Shown: positions 21,333 to 33,703 of the stretch, piece after piece
Numbering within the stretch: the first letter of the stretch is position 1
Layout of the letters: every line of letters starts with the position of its first letter
Source: Thelonectria olida
Lineage: Eukaryota > Ascomycota > Sordariomycetes > Hypocreales > Nectriaceae
Assembly: GCA_020736575.1 (NCBI GenBank)
Contig: JAGPYM010000030.1
Span: forward strand, 124,001-188,000
Reading direction: 5' to 3'
Length of the DNA stretch: 64,000 bases
Program-made: the position numbers and the translations under genes
Notes under the pieces: model-generated
The model's database searches: none
What the model was told of the DNA's origin: nothing
What the model saw: the letters and a program-made list of their open reading frames with translations, nothing else

Positions 21333-23111
21333 TCATATACTCTTGACATGCGTCCCATGAAACCCCATCCCAATCGCAAACTCCATCTCCGCCCTCCCCA
21401 GCTCCTCCATCGTCCTCGCATCTAGACACAGCAGATACGCCGTCTCAGACAAGCAGTCAACCACCACGCTCAACACCACGCCGTCGTCCTCCTCGCTCCC
21501 GTCCGGCCGCGCCACGAATATCGGCTCGCCTGGCAAATGCCCGTGAGGCCCCGCCCAGATGGTGGCTTCCCGCGTCGTCACGTCTGTCTTGGCTATCGCG
21601 TCGACGACCGTGTTGAAGCCGCGGTTGGGAAGCCCGTAGACGTAGCGGTGCGGCTTGCACTGATACGACGGGTTGATGGTCGGCAAGTCGCCGGCGTGTG
21701 GGTTTGGAATGGAGAACACTTGCTCGGCCTTGGCTGAGAAGTCGTCGTCCTTGGAGAGGGTAGACGACGACGGCATTGCGAATTTTTGGCGCATGAGATG
21801 CGGCTGAGCCGTTTTCCACCGCTCGCCATCCACCCAGAACTTCTTTGCGCCGTCGTCGCGGTCGAGGATCACGTCGTAGTAGAAGCCCTTGATGACATCC
21901 ATGTTCTCATACCCGACATAGTCTAGCACCAGGCTCGTCTGCTCGCCGTCCACCTCTTCATACGCGTTGACGCTGTGGAAGAAGAATCCCGCCGGCGTCG
22001 AAAACCGCGCCACGACTCCCTTCCCGTGCCGTCGATCCACGACGATCCATCGACACAACCTGGCCTCGTCAAACGACTCAATGGCTTCGAGCACGTTGCG
22101 GTGCCACGGGATGCCCATGCCGTTCCATTGATAATGCGACGAGGGCACGCACACCACGACGTAGTTCTGAGAGAGGAAGAAGCTGTGCATGTACGCGGCC
22201 GGCGCCGGGAACGCGGCCAGGATGTCCGTCTTTCCCGTCGCAGCGCTCACGCGGAACACGCGGTACGTCGACGATGTGGAAAACTCGAGGTTGTAGTTGA
22301 ACAAGTCTCCCGTCTCGGGGTCGCGCTGGGCGTGTGCGCAGGATAAGGGGCCCTTGAGATCTCGGTGAAAGACTGTTTGCGTCGCTGGACCCAAGGGCGC
22401 GAGGGTTGACGGGTCGATGCGCAGCATGGAGGCGATGTCGGTGGCGATGCACAGGTTCTCGGGGGCGGCCTGGCGGTGTCCCGACTTGGCAGAAGCAGGC
22501 GTATCTTTCGGGAGCCCGGGGACGTTGGAGTGAAGGGTGACGTTGTAAGTGGTGAGCTTGGGCTCGAAGACGCTCATCATCTTGGCGAAGATGCCGACGC
22601 AGGGGTCTGCTCTCTGGCCAAACGACACACCGGAGCGCCAGCCCTTCTTCTTGATCCGGGCGACGAACTCTTCCGACTGGCGGCGAGACGAGTATGTGAC
22701 CGTCGTCTGTTCTCCCGGCGTGCTCGATGGCTGGATATCAAAGCAGTGCGTGTGAGCGAAGCCGTCAAACCAGTGACTGACGAAGAAGGTCCCCCTCGAG
22801 GTATCGTCGACCCTCGACTGGCCTGGCCCCGTGCGGTATAGAGACCCAGCAGCCCACTCTGGAATGGTTCCCGTGACTTTCAGAGGGATGGGGCCGCGAT
22901 GCTCGTCGAGCTTCTCAAACTATACAACGCTCAGTTCATGTTCCTTATACCAAACGGGGGTGGCATTCCCGTGTCACACCAGGGGACTCACAGCAGCTTC
23001 ATTAGGCCATTGTTTCCAAGTCTCGGCGAGGATATTTCGTTGGGCATTTTCAACGTCTTCGGCCTCGTCCATCTGCGTCCGGCGAAAGGTGCCCGGGATG
23101 TTGACGCTCAT
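21333..23111 (-). CDS. Carotenoid oxygenase (RPE65/CCD family), CarT/CAO-2-like
   Basis: Two exons: 22992-23111 and 21333-22919, intron 72 nt; 568 aa. N-terminal signature: VTGTIPEWAAGSLYRTGPGQ and FVSHWFDGFAHTHCF. The four iron-binding His are identifiable in LSCAHAQRDP, AYMHSFFLSQNY, FFFHSVNAYEE and GFHGTHV near the C terminus, and a supporting acidic residue follows the third (EEVDGEQ). Family knowledge: these enzymes cleave C=C bonds of carotenoids or stilbenes with O2 at a four-His non-haem Fe(II). The overall pattern (WPNEA start, RTGPG, HWFD) resembles torulene-cleaving CarT of Fusarium and CAO-2 of Neurospora more than stilbene-type CAO-1, but this rests on memory of the families. No carotenoid synthesis genes (carRA, carB) are in the window, so the gene stands alone here. 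Cytosolic, no signal peptide. Confidence 0.9.
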
Positions 23112-25146
23112 CTTCACCGGGCCTCGATTAGGTGGTTGGTTGTGGTTGTAGTCTGCTAAAAGACGACGACCAGGTGAAGGTCGTTTTTGTTTTCTCGCTT
23201 GAGTCTTTAAATAAACGCTCGGCAACCGAAATGTCAAAAAAGGCGGGAGTCAATCTTTGTCCTCCAGAAGCACGAGGGGAAGGCTTTTTGAGGTGACACA
23301 AGTGTTGACACTGTTCCGAGGGTGTAAGACGTTGCAGCGAACAAGTAGACGCTAGGAGCTTGCTTGCTAGTACAATAATATCTTGGGGTATTGTAAGAGG
23401 AAAAGGAAAAAAGAAGGTTGAATTTGGGAGAGGAGGAGAAATAGAGAGACAGGAGAGAGAAGAGAGGGTATGTCTCCTTTTTCAGCTTCGAGATTCACCA
23501 ACAATTGAGACTGGAAGCCACGTGGGGATCGATCAAGCCAAGACGACAAAGGCCTAACTCGTAAGTTGTATGGCACCAATAACGCGCAGTGGGAAATATT
23601 GATTGTATTTTGTGCCATGCTGGAACTGACGCCCTCCCTTTTTAACAAGTCAAGCTTCCGAGTTGTGTCGTCCTCGGCTCCGTATCTTGGCGGTTCCCTG
23701 GACGCCTACCTAGACTATATTAGTCCACCAAGACCAAGACTAAGAGCAGGAGAGCGATCGAATGGGGAAGATGCAAGCGAAGTGAGTTGGTGCTTACCGT
23801 GTACGTATGCTCGATTCCATCTCTGATAGACAAACATGGATGGGTCTCGATATTTGCTGCGCCGTAGTCGATGCCCAACTAACTGACTAGCCAAGCCACC
23901 CCCGTTCATAAGTCGTCAAGTCATCGATCCGGGTATCGTCTAGGTATTCCCGAGAGGGCGGTATCACAAGACGAGACGATGTAAGTTGCGTACGTATATA
24001 TCTTCAGCCCTGGATCCCGCTGCTGCGATGCACCAGAGGCAACCGTCCCTGTTATTGAAGCATCGGTCGCGTATTTATTCCTCCATTCATCCCTCACCCA
24101 TCCATTCATTCATTCATTTGGTTGTTCCCCTACAGACGCACCCACCAACTCCGCAAATGGCCCTAGAAGCCATCCCAAGACGCAATCGCATCGACATCTC
24201 GCTATGGCGACAATGCAATTGGACAATGCAAACCAGGGGGTGCCATCCCCTCGCTTGGCGTCCCCTCTAACAGAAAAAATCCGAACCCCCCGTTTTTTTC
24301 ATTATCGAATTTGATTCTTCACCTTCGTTATCCCGACGGGTTGGGTCAGACAAGGACCAGCGCCTTTTGGTGCTACTGTTCGCTAACAAGGATGCATGAG
24401 GGAGAGCCACATGCGGCTGCTGTGAAAAGATGCCGCCCTTCGTTCTGTTCGGGTGCAATAGGGAAAATAATCGGGTCGTTAAGCGAATGCGAAGCTGACA
24501 ACTCGTTGATGATGTCATGAACAAGTCGCGTCCATCGATCTAAGTGAGTTCCGACCCGGGACCGATGTAAAGGGGACAAGACTTGGAAGTAATTGATTCG
24601 ACCTGTAAAATAACCGTCTGTTCTTTGCAAGAGCAAGAGAAGTTAACGACGGTGCGTGCTAGTTGGACCAGGCAACTCATGCATTGCGTGCGGGGTCTCC
24701 CTCCTGCACTACACCAAAACACCACAACCATCTCACCACTTCACCAAACCCCCTCTCAAAAAGCCTTCACCATCGCCAAAACCTCTCTGCCTCTCCCAGT
24801 ACACACTCACCAACTCTCATCATTTGAAACCTCGGAACCCTTCATCCAGCATGTCCCAAAACCCCATCCTCCCCCATTTTCCCTCCCATCTCTCCAACCA
24901 CTCCTCGTCGCGGAAATGGATATCCGCAAAACGTCGCTCGTCTGCCACGGCTCCCATCCTCCTTGCGGGGGATATCCCCTACCGCAGCGGACCTACCCTC
25001 TCTAGCGTGCAGGTCAGCACACCTGGATACTACTATTTCAGCGCGAGCGAGAGCCTGAACTCGTCTCGTCTTTTCTGTGCTCCTTAGACACCAAATAGTC
25101 GACCTGCTCCTCATTTCTGAAAGAGATAAGGCCATAGCTCGCAACA
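23112..25146. other. Intergenic region with simple repeats and one doubtful ORF
   Basis: Upstream of the oxygenase gene. Purine-rich tract 23391-23470, CATT repeats near 24100-24118. A plus-strand ORF at 24851-25087 (78 aa, Ser-rich) follows a CA-rich leader-like stretch and has fair GC at third positions, but no domain; it may be a remnant linked to the P450 pseudogene. No firm gene. Confidence 0.45.
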
Positions 25147-26849
25147 ATGGGCGCAACAGAATATCTTGTTACAAATCTTGGCACTGTTGCCTTGGGCTTG
25201 CTCGCCTTGGTAGATATGCCATCTCTCATTCCTTCCCCATCATAACTAACATCCATCATCCCCTAGTCTGTCATATACATGGTTGTCATAACCATATACA
25301 ATCTTTACTTCCACCCCTAGCAAAGTATCCCGGACCATGCCTCGCTCGCATCTCTCCTGTGAGACCCCTCTCACGCCCTATCCATCACATCTTGCTGACA
25401 CCTACTTCTTCTCATCAGGTCTACAGCATATGGGGCCTCTTCCGGGGCCGATGGCCCTTCGACGTTCACCAACTACACCTCAAACACGGCCCTATCCTTC
25501 GCACCATGCCTAACTAGCTTACTTTTGTTGACCCGCAGGCCTGGAAGGATATATACGGCCACCGGCAATGCCATCCTCAGTTCCACAAGGATCGCGAGTC
25601 TTCCTCCCCCCAATCTTTATACATGACCAGTATATACTAACATCAACACCACAGCTATCTAGTAATACCTCCCTTCCATTCCACTAACACATCCCTCCCA
25701 CCCATATTTGCTCACATGCCACCAGTGTCGGCTCCGTCCAAGACATCCCCGGTTCAACAACCCTCACCATGGCCGACGATATCAACCACTCCCGCCAACG
25801 CCGCGCCCTCTCCCACCTTCGACATCATCGGCGACATGGCCTTTGGCGACCCCTTTGGATGTCTCAAAAACGGCGTCTTCCACGCGTGGGTGTCGCTCAT
25901 CACGCAGACCATCAAGGCCGGCGCCTACGAGCAGGCCACTCATCGCATGTTCCAGACCAACAGTTTCATGCAGAAGCCCCTGTGCACCTCGATCCCCTCT
26001 AATCTGCGCGAGAAGCGATACCGACATCTTGAGCTCAGCAGGGAAAGTGTTTAAAGTGAGGAACATAGCCGACACGATCGAGATGTTGATACTGACTGTT
26101 CGAAAAAGACGCATTGAGGAAGGACTACGACGGGAACATCGTGACTTTCTCTACTACATCCTCCGACAAACGAGAAAGGCGGCGTCTCGCAAGATGAAAT
26201 CATTCTCAACTCGGCCCTTTTCATTGTCGCTGAATCTGAGACCACCGCATCGCCCCTCTCCGGGCTTCTCATGTGGCTCCTCCGCACCCCTCACGCTTAC
26301 ACAAGACTCACGGAGAAAATCCGTTCCAACTTTGACTCGGTTGACACGATCACGTCCCAACACCTACAGAATCTTACATACATGAACGCCTGCATTGACG
26401 AAGCCCTGCGCATTTTCCCTCCCGTTCCTCCTGGTCTGACCCGAACTGTCCCCGACCACGGCGACACTGTTGCGGGCGAGTTTCTTCCTGGAGGCGTCAC
26501 TGTCTCCTGTCACAGCTGGGCAGCGACCCATTCCCCCCTCAACTTTCGCAGGCCCGATGAGTTCATCCCCGAACGATGGATTGGGGACGCATACGCCGAT
26601 GACAACGGGGAAGCTAGTCAGCCTTTCTCCCTTGGTCCCCGTGGCTGTATCGGTCGGCACCTCAGCTACCCGGAGCTGAGACTTATTCTGGGCAGTCTCC
26701 TTTGGAATTTTGACGTGGAGAGGGCTGATCTGGATGATCCGAAGGTCGAAGACGTATGGGAGCCCAGTGGTGATTTGCCGAGAGTGATGTCGTTTAACAC
26801 TTGGAACGAGCCACCACTCATGTGCAGAATCAAAGCAGTCCGACGGTGA
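25147..26849 (+). pseudogene. Cytochrome P450 pseudogene (CYP65-like motifs)
   Basis: A P450 is recognisable over 1.7 kb but broken. Start 25147 (N-terminal anchor MGATEYLVTNLGTVALGLLAL). After intron 1 (25210-25266), IYNLYFHP runs into TAG at 25318; one base is missing in the C-run, and the next frame continues LAKYPGPCLARIS. After a further intron, VYSIWGLFRG...GPILRTMPN ends in an in-frame TAG (25515-25517) where homologues have Glu, followed by LTFVDPQAWKDIYGHR. Near 25825 RRALSH joins directly to FDIIGDMAFGDPFG out of frame, so roughly 50-60 residues are lost. More frame changes occur at about 26052 and 26165. The C-terminal third (from ILNSALFIVAESETTAS) is well preserved: ExxR in DEALRIFPP, FIPERWIGD, and the haem motif FSLGPRGCIG with the thiolate Cys. 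Several lesions in a sequence between intact genes argue for a true pseudogene rather than read errors. Confidence 0.85.
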
Positions 26850-27059
26850 TGTCGTGCTAGTACTGGTGTATCAGGCAGTGTTCTTAATGAGCAGGCGAGC
26901 CCTCTGTGTTTATGCGTAGTCGCCAGCAAGATTTGTCAAATTAAGACGCGTGGAAATCACCTGTGTCCTCGTTTCTGAGCTCTGTGATGTGAGCTGATAT
27001 GGTGATACTACTCGGCCGAAATGAACGGCAGTGTTTGCTATTTGGTCCGTTGCCATATC
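26850..27059. other. Short intergenic gap
   Basis: Convergent 3' flanks of the P450 pseudogene and Fta4. Nothing recognised. Confidence 0.6.
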
Positions 27060-27824
27060 TCACGAGGGAAAAACCTTGTTGTCTGCGAGAAACTCGTCAA
27101 CCCGTCTTTTGCGAGCCTGTTGAAGACTTTCGGACGATGTGACCTGGACGTTAGGAGGACCTGATTCTTCGGCTTCCGGCAACATGTTGACACGGCCACC
27201 CACTCTGGCCAGCAAGATGCGCATCCGTTCGAGTTCCTTCTCGACCGGCCCGCCTCGCGTGAGAAGGTTTTCTTGGAGGCCGACGCCACTATCCTCTGTC
27301 TCCAGAGGCTTGACGACAGCTTGGAGGCGCTTCAGACGGTCGACTTGGTCTCTGAGCTTCTTGCGTTGTTGGTCAAGCTCCGCCAAGCGCTGTACATTGT
27401 CTGCGTAGCGTTTCGCCTCCATGGGGTAATCCGTGATATCTTTATCCGAGATCCACGCCTCTGGAAGAGCTTCAATGGTGGAATGATCAGTGAGATCCAC
27501 GTCTCTGCCGAGTGCTCCCTCGACCTCATCGTCTAGCCCAGTGTCGAATCTGCGCTCGGCCTCTTTGGCGTAGACGTTGTCAATTTGCTCAGAGATATTG
27601 CGCGTAGCTTGAGGCGCGTACACACGACGACAGTGCTGCGTAACCGAGTGGTTGAGGGTGAAAAGAGCATCGTCAACGGCGCGTTCAGGTAGAGGCGCAT
27701 CAGACGCGTCGTTGGCGGCTTGCCACGTACGGGACGGAGCTAGAGGTTGCGATAAAAGCGTGATCTGACGGAAGAGAAAAGCCTGCTTCAGCTGAGGAAT
27801 TGTTGGCGCAGACGAGGAGGCCAT
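27060..27824 (-). CDS. FTA4: Kinetochore protein Fta4 (Sim4 complex; CENP-50/CENP-U-type)
   Basis: Single exon, 254 aa from the ATG at 27824 (an in-frame ATG lies 4 codons upstream). The N terminus PTIPQLKQAFLFRQITLLSQPL is the family's start signature; only the segment PTIPQLKQAFLF need be cited. A central acidic part is followed by a heptad-like coiled coil (residues about 145-180: NVQRLAELDQQRKKLRDQ) and a second helical stretch (EKELERMRILLARVGGRVN). Family knowledge: Fta4 is a subunit of the inner-kinetochore Sim4/COMA-type (CCAN) complex that links CENP-A chromatin to the outer kinetochore. Nuclear, centromeric. Recognised from the family pattern, not by search. Confidence 0.8.
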   Translation of the reverse strand: MASSSAPTIPQLKQAFLFRQITLLSQPLAPSRTWQAANDASDAPLPERAVDDALFTLNHSVTQHCRRVYAPQATRNISEQIDNVYAKEAERRFDTGLDDEVEGALGRDVDLTDHSTIEALPEAWISDKDITDYPMEAKRYADNVQRLAELDQQRKKLRDQVDRLKRLQAVVKPLETEDSGVGLQENLLTRGGPVEKELERMRILLARVGGRVNMLPEAEESGPPNVQVTSSESLQQARKRRVDEFLADNKVFPS

Positions 27825-30800
27825 GGTTGAATGCAATATCTTTTTCGTGATCTCAAGTTGATGATGCTATGTGGATTGAAGGTTGAAAAGAGATCATGGT
27901 GCTTGAGAGGTACGTACTGCTAATTCATTGCCCCGCGGTTCGCTAAAATTAGCAGTGACCGGGGACGGGACTGCCCTGCACTTGGCTAAATTAAATGCCC
28001 GTACCTCAGACTTTCTGTAGCGCCACCTTCGCTGCCCCCTCTCCTTGTCCGAGCACAACCACCTTGTCAACTTGCATTGCAGGGTAGTTGCTAATCTCTG
28101 CAACGACTCTACTTGACCAGCAATTCGCTACCGTGTCGGCTATCACGAGACTGTCAAACCTCCGTTCCCAATGTACGGAGCTTCTTTCCTTGCATGTCAG
28201 AGTGAGCGACAGGTACTCGCCGTGTTCCTCTCTCCCAACAGATTAGGGTATACTACCAGGCGTCTGCTCATTCTGCTTGTGGGTGATAAGCTCTTATTCT
28301 ACTCGCACACTCGCTGTTCAGTGATCTTGGCTCATAGATATACGTGGACTCGGTACGTTTAGAAGCTCAGTACTGAACGCTGGCTATTCAGAGTTGATAC
28401 TATTAACTCAGATTTGACAGAACTTCCAATAATGTTATCGGGTCACTAACATCAAATGCTACACGGCTTGAACCTCACCAAGATGAATATCCAGCGATCG
28501 CGTTTGCAGTAAGGCTAAGAAGCAGTCGCCAAACCGATGCCCAGAGCTCGACGTTCTAGACACATTTGAGACAATCAAGGGCCCTCAAATCACCGAGGTC
28601 GGTATATCGTCTTATCCTAGAATCGATGGCGAAGAACGAACATGCTATGTAGGAGCGAGCTTCTTATCCAGCGGACCTTAATGTCCTTGATGGCGTTGAG
28701 ACGATCTACCATCAGATGCCTGGTTGGAACAAGATGCTACGACCTTCTTAAGCAGGTCTGAGACTAGGTAGTTCAAAGTAAGCGGTAGTTCACCAAGGTA
28801 AGCTACTCGACTAGCTTGACTACCACGTAGTATTTCCAGAACTTCATTAGAGTCAAGGTGCGGAATCCGATGCCAATCACATTGAGGTTGCATTTCCAAT
28901 TATTTGCAAAGAAACCGCTGCTCGGTTTGTAGAGAAGTACCCAGCTTGGTTAATGAGGGAATAGACTGGTTTTTGGTTGACTTGCATAACCTGTCAAAGG
29001 ATTCGTTTCGAGCAAGATGATCTTCCAAGTAACCAGGCCAGGCACATGTGCGGGCAATTTCCAAGCCAGGTTCATTCGTAATTATTGAACAAAACACTGG
29101 GGTTGCAGTTGACGTCTCGTTACCTCCGCGCCACGTTAGAATAGCGGCCGGAGCGTCACTGAACTACGGCTCCTCCTCCGGCGTGCCGATCTGCATGAGG
29201 AAGACCGGGAACGCGGGCTAATACCTGTTTAGTCAGCAGTAGGCTTGTGGACCTGGGACTTGTGGTCGGCGTGAAATGCGGCCTCAAGGCGGGGTCGCGG
29301 ATGCGAAGAAACACTCCAGCGCCCCTTGTAGAAACGGGATAGTGGATCGAGTTGCTTCGCCGGGTCGGCCGAGTGGACGGTAGCCGAGGATGTCGATCCT
29401 GGTTGCGCTGGCGGGGCATGGAGGATGATAAATTTAGCTACCCATACACTGTCAACATCTAGTGAGGGAGGAGAGCTGGTGAAGGGTGGGGGTAGGATGT
29501 TGGGTTTCCGAGCGGTCGCCGAGCCAGCCTTGCCGCGCAACCCTGCTGCTTGGCTAATGAAAAAGTTGCAGAGACGGTGTGTGACCCGGAAATAGCTACT
29601 AGAGACTGGTATGAAGTAGATATTTGTAGACGCGCAAGTGGTGCCATGTCTGGATGTGGATGAGGTGAGGTCGATAACGGATCTGCATACGTATCTTGGG
29701 GGTGAAGGGCCTATTTGTTGAGGATAACAGATTCGGTCGAGGAGGCATAAGTTGATTGCAGTCCCGTCGGGAAGCGCTTATACCCGCTGCTGCATGGAGT
29801 CGCAAGATTGACGAGTGTGATCTGGTTGAGGAAGAAGATGCGGTTTCGAGATAACCTCGCGAGTTGAATCTGATGGAAACTGTTAAACCAATCTCGTGCA
29901 CCTGGATGCCTAACAACTTAGGTCTTCACGCCAACATGCCAGGAGCTATTTGTTGTAGCTTATGACTAAGGCGGCTTCTATCCCAAGTTATCGGTTTGGA
30001 CACCAATGGGAATCTGCGATCACGAGCCACCTTCCCCATGAGGGAACTGATTTGGTCGCTTTCAGGCAGAGACTTCCATCAGTCAGGACAAAATATGTCT
30101 AGATTACCAAAGAGACATTCTTCACACAATTCTCTCACTTTGTCCCAGCACAATTCCCGTCTTCTAATTCCCATTCGTCTAGCGAGTTAAACACGCACAC
30201 TCTCCACCCAACGATGTTAACTGACTTGCAGCTCTGCCGAACTCGTCATTAGCTCCAGACTACTGGGGTAGCATTCTCGGTAGTCTCCCGCCCGCGCAGG
30301 AGCGAAATGCAATTTCGACCTGGCGGAGGAGATGAGATATGGCCTGGAGCGAGGGGTGTTGGGGGATGAGGAGATGATGGTGGGTAGGTGATGACGACTT
30401 CGCTTCAGAGGGTGGTTAAGACGGTGCATCCGACTGGTGACAGGAAAGACAGGTGACCGACCGGTGAGATTGAGAAAGGCATGAGGGCCCTATCCGAAAA
30501 ATTGCCATGGCACCATCCTCCTGACTTACCAGGGCTGCCAGTCGCGTGGCATCAGCATGGCACTGACCTTCGACGGAGGCTGGCCTTGCCATAGGGAACC
30601 TTTTGTTGGATCTGTGGATTCATCTGGAATGGGGGCAAGTTGGTGTGTGGGGTGAAATCAATCATGGACCACCGAACGCTGGAGACTGGTGAGCCATGAT
30701 TTGATGGGCACACGTTACACGGTGAGTATGGAGCGGACAGGGAACACAACAGACGAGACCGGGTACATAACTTGCTTGTCGAGCCAAGATTCCTGAACTG

Positions 30801-33122
30801 ATTGCTTATTACTGTGCAGGAATCGGAACGGATGGATACTGTACCCTTGTCCTCAAATCGGCGTATATCGTCCAACGGCCACTGCGCAATGCCCCATGAT
30901 GCAACTGCACCTCCGGTTCCGATATTGGCTATTGGGCAAAGGAGATTTGGATCAAGTGATTTCAGAATCTACAAGGACAGGCACCATTTACTCACTCCCC
31001 TCGTTGATGCCCTCACACGTGGATTGGTGTCTATTGCCATGTCCTTTGTATGGCGGGTGACCATGGATGATTTGGGGGCACATTCAGACATCCATTGCAT
31101 TTCTCCATGTCTTCCATTTCTTCGTCTTTGTGGCCTGTCGGCAGAGCTATCGACGTAATGCACCCCTCGTTAGCGCCTCCATCAACCAATATTGCCCTGA
31201 CGGGCTAGGTTAGCATGTAGGGTCGTCATGGTGCTAACTTATGCAACTCCCTCTTGACCAAGACGAGATGACAGCAATCCACCATCTCGCTCTTCCCCTC
31301 CGCCCCTGAACGGCATTGTCCTGGCACAATCAGAGAAAGGAGATTTCCCCATCCCCGTTCTGCTCTTTTCCCATGGACCCCTCTTCTGTCACACTTTTTT
31401 TTTCTAGGTATTTATTGTTGGCCGCCTCCCCCCGTCCCAGCCTCAAAACAAACAAAACAACCCCGCGCTTTTTCTGCAGCCTCGCCTCACGACGACAGCA
31501 CTTCCCCCCTGTTACCGTTTTTTTTGCCCTTTCCTCTGGCTTGTGCGTCCCGCGCTAAAGTCAGCCACTGTCGTCAGTCGTACCAGCAGAAATCCGTTCC
31601 CGGGCTCTCCCGCCAACACCACCAACAAGCACCACACGCCGCAAGCGGCCTCTCACCCTAACTTCCGCGCCACTAACTTCATCCGCCTCCAAGACGCATT
31701 CGAGGGAAGAGACAACAAGACCAAAGGCCGAGATCAAACTTCCAAGACACGACGGCTACGGCAACCGGTCTCAGAACGTCTCCATCCGACCTTATACGCG
31801 TCGAATCTGTACCGATATCTCAGACAGACACTTCTCCGCTATTATCACTATCCATCCAGCCAGGGACCTGAAGAGACATACCTACATACCTACGTCGACG
31901 AATACATACAAAGTACCTTCCTTACCTACATACCTACATACCTACATACCTACGAGCTGCACCTTGGTGAGTTATCTGACGATGGACTCGTCCTGGCTTC
32001 CCTTGTCGTCTCTTCTATTGTCTCCCTCTTCCCTTCGATTCCCAAGTGCGTTCTCCGGACCATGGCATGTCCCAAGGCTACACTCCTTGGTTCGTCTTGC
32101 ATATCCCCCGACCGCTGTTACCAGCCAGCCCACTTTCTGTCACGCTCCCACGCGCTCCAGACGGGCTGGCTGGGCGCTTTGTCGTGCTGGGCGTCGATTT
32201 CATGCACTATGCTGTGCGATACGTTACCCAGCCCAACCCGGTCCAGTTAAGTGCTGTACTATCTCGAAAGTGGTCTGTGGCCGGCTTGTCTGGACCTCTT
32301 CTCTGGAGCGGATGCGGACTCGCTCTCCGCGTCGCTGCCCCTCATCCATGACTTGATTTTTATTACCACTTATTTACTGCCAACCCAACATCACCTCAAC
32401 ACCACGACCATCACGCCCACACCCATCCGGGAAAGGGAAGCGAACATCACAATATTCTACATGTTCTAGACCCTCCAGGACCTTGCTTCAAGCTGCAGCG
32501 AGGCCTATAGCACTTCGCTGCTGATCACGTCTCGACCACCGCAAGTCTTCCACTCTCATGTCGCTGTCGTCATTCCGGCTCGAACCCCTCCCCTCGTTTC
32601 ATCATCCACCCATCACTCGCACCCCAGCACGCCCGCCATGCCCAAAACGTATTATCCCCATCGCGACTCAGGCCTCGGGGTGCACTCCTCCCAGCCCGCT
32701 CCCTCGGTCGACAGCCCTGACCAACCTGTCAGTACCTTGCTGTCTGTTGTCCTCTCTCCACCACAGCCAAGCCGCCTCAGACGTCCCCACGACGCTCTAG
32801 TCCTCTCGGTGGCTGCACTTGCAGATTTCTCTCCATTTCCTCTCTTTCTTTTTCCCTTCCCTCTCTCTTGGCCCCGTCAATCGCGCCTGCGCTGCCTCAA
32901 TTTATAGCCATTCTTTCATGCATCGTCGTTGCGACTGGTCCTAAATTAACCCAGATTCACACAGGTCATACGTCATATCTCCCCACCAGCACTTCTCTCT
33001 TCTCTCGATCCAGAACACAACTAGTCGGACGAAGCGTCTTCTCTCCCTCTATCCGCTTTCAGATTACCCCTCCCATCACCGTGGGATCAACCCTGCGATA
33101 GCCACATTTCCATACCGACGCC
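27825..33122. other. 5.3-kb gene desert and HPT upstream region
   Basis: No intact gene seen. 28678-29097 (minus) holds two open stretches in the same frame separated by one TAA, of unknown origin. 29.1-31.2 kb has only short frames with stops. From about 31.3 kb the plus strand becomes CT-rich and intron-free, as in a long fungal 5' UTR or promoter leading into the HPT gene at 33123. ACCTACAT-type tandem repeats lie at 31878-31892 and 31922-31953. Confidence 0.5.
31922..31953. repeat. Short tandem repeat, unit ACCTACAT
   Basis: Four successive CCTACATA units in the putative 5' leader of the HPT gene; a shorter run of the same unit lies at 31878-31892. Confidence 0.85.
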
Positions 33123-33703
33123 ATGTCACCAGCCGAGGATAATGTGAGTACTCTTGGTTGCTGAGCATGCGGTTGAACATGGCCACTGACCATGCCTCTT
33201 CTCCCAACTACAGGCTGCCGAGTTTGGCACTGAGGAGCTCAGCAAGGTTGACGGCATCGATATCGGAACCTTTACGCAGATTCTCGAGATGGACGATGAT
33301 GATGAACGCGAGTTCAGCTCCGCCATTGTCTTTGATTTCTTCACACAGGCCCAGGAGACGTTTGACACAATGGACGACGCCTTGTGAGTTTAATGGACGG
33401 ATGACTACTTGCTCCCTTTGGAGGCTAACTCATAATTTTTTTCAATGCTGCAGGAGAAATGGGGAACTCAGGAAGTTGTCTGACCTCGGCCATTTTTTGA
33501 AAGGCTCGTCAGCCACATTAGGGTTGACCAAGGTCCGGGATGGATGCGAGAAGATTCAACGATATGGAAAGCAGGAGAATGTCGACGGAAGCCCCCAGCT
33601 CGATACCGAGCTCTGTCTAGAGCGCATCGGTGAGGCGCTCAAATCTGTCAAAAAGGATTTCGTGGTGGTCGAGGACGCGCTCAAGAAGTTTTACGGCCAT
33701 TAA
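33123..33703 (+). CDS. Histidine phosphotransfer protein (Ypd1/HPT-1)
   Basis: Three exons: 33123-33143, 33214-33383 and 33454-33703; 146 aa. The phosphorylated His77 lies in LGHFLKGSSATLG, the HPt signature (HxLKGSS), with the conserved Gly and Ser after it. Flanking helices DIGTFTQILEMDDDD and VFDFFTQAQETFDTMDDAL match the helical bundle of Ypd1. Family knowledge: it shuttles phosphate from hybrid histidine kinases (Sln1/Nik1 type) to the response regulators Ssk1 and Skn7 in the HOG osmostress pathway; usually a single essential gene per fungal genome. Cytoplasm and nucleus. Exon 1 holds only seven codons. The long CT-rich upstream region hints at a long 5' UTR. Confidence 0.95.

Noticed and set aside
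24851..25087. 78-codon ORF with a leader-like 5' flank just before the P450 pseudogene
   Set aside because: Fair codon bias but no domain and no homologue known to me; described only in the intergenic note.
31878..31953. ACCTACAT repeats considered as a CRISPR-like array
   Set aside because: Eight-base units without spacers in a eukaryotic genome; an ordinary microsatellite.
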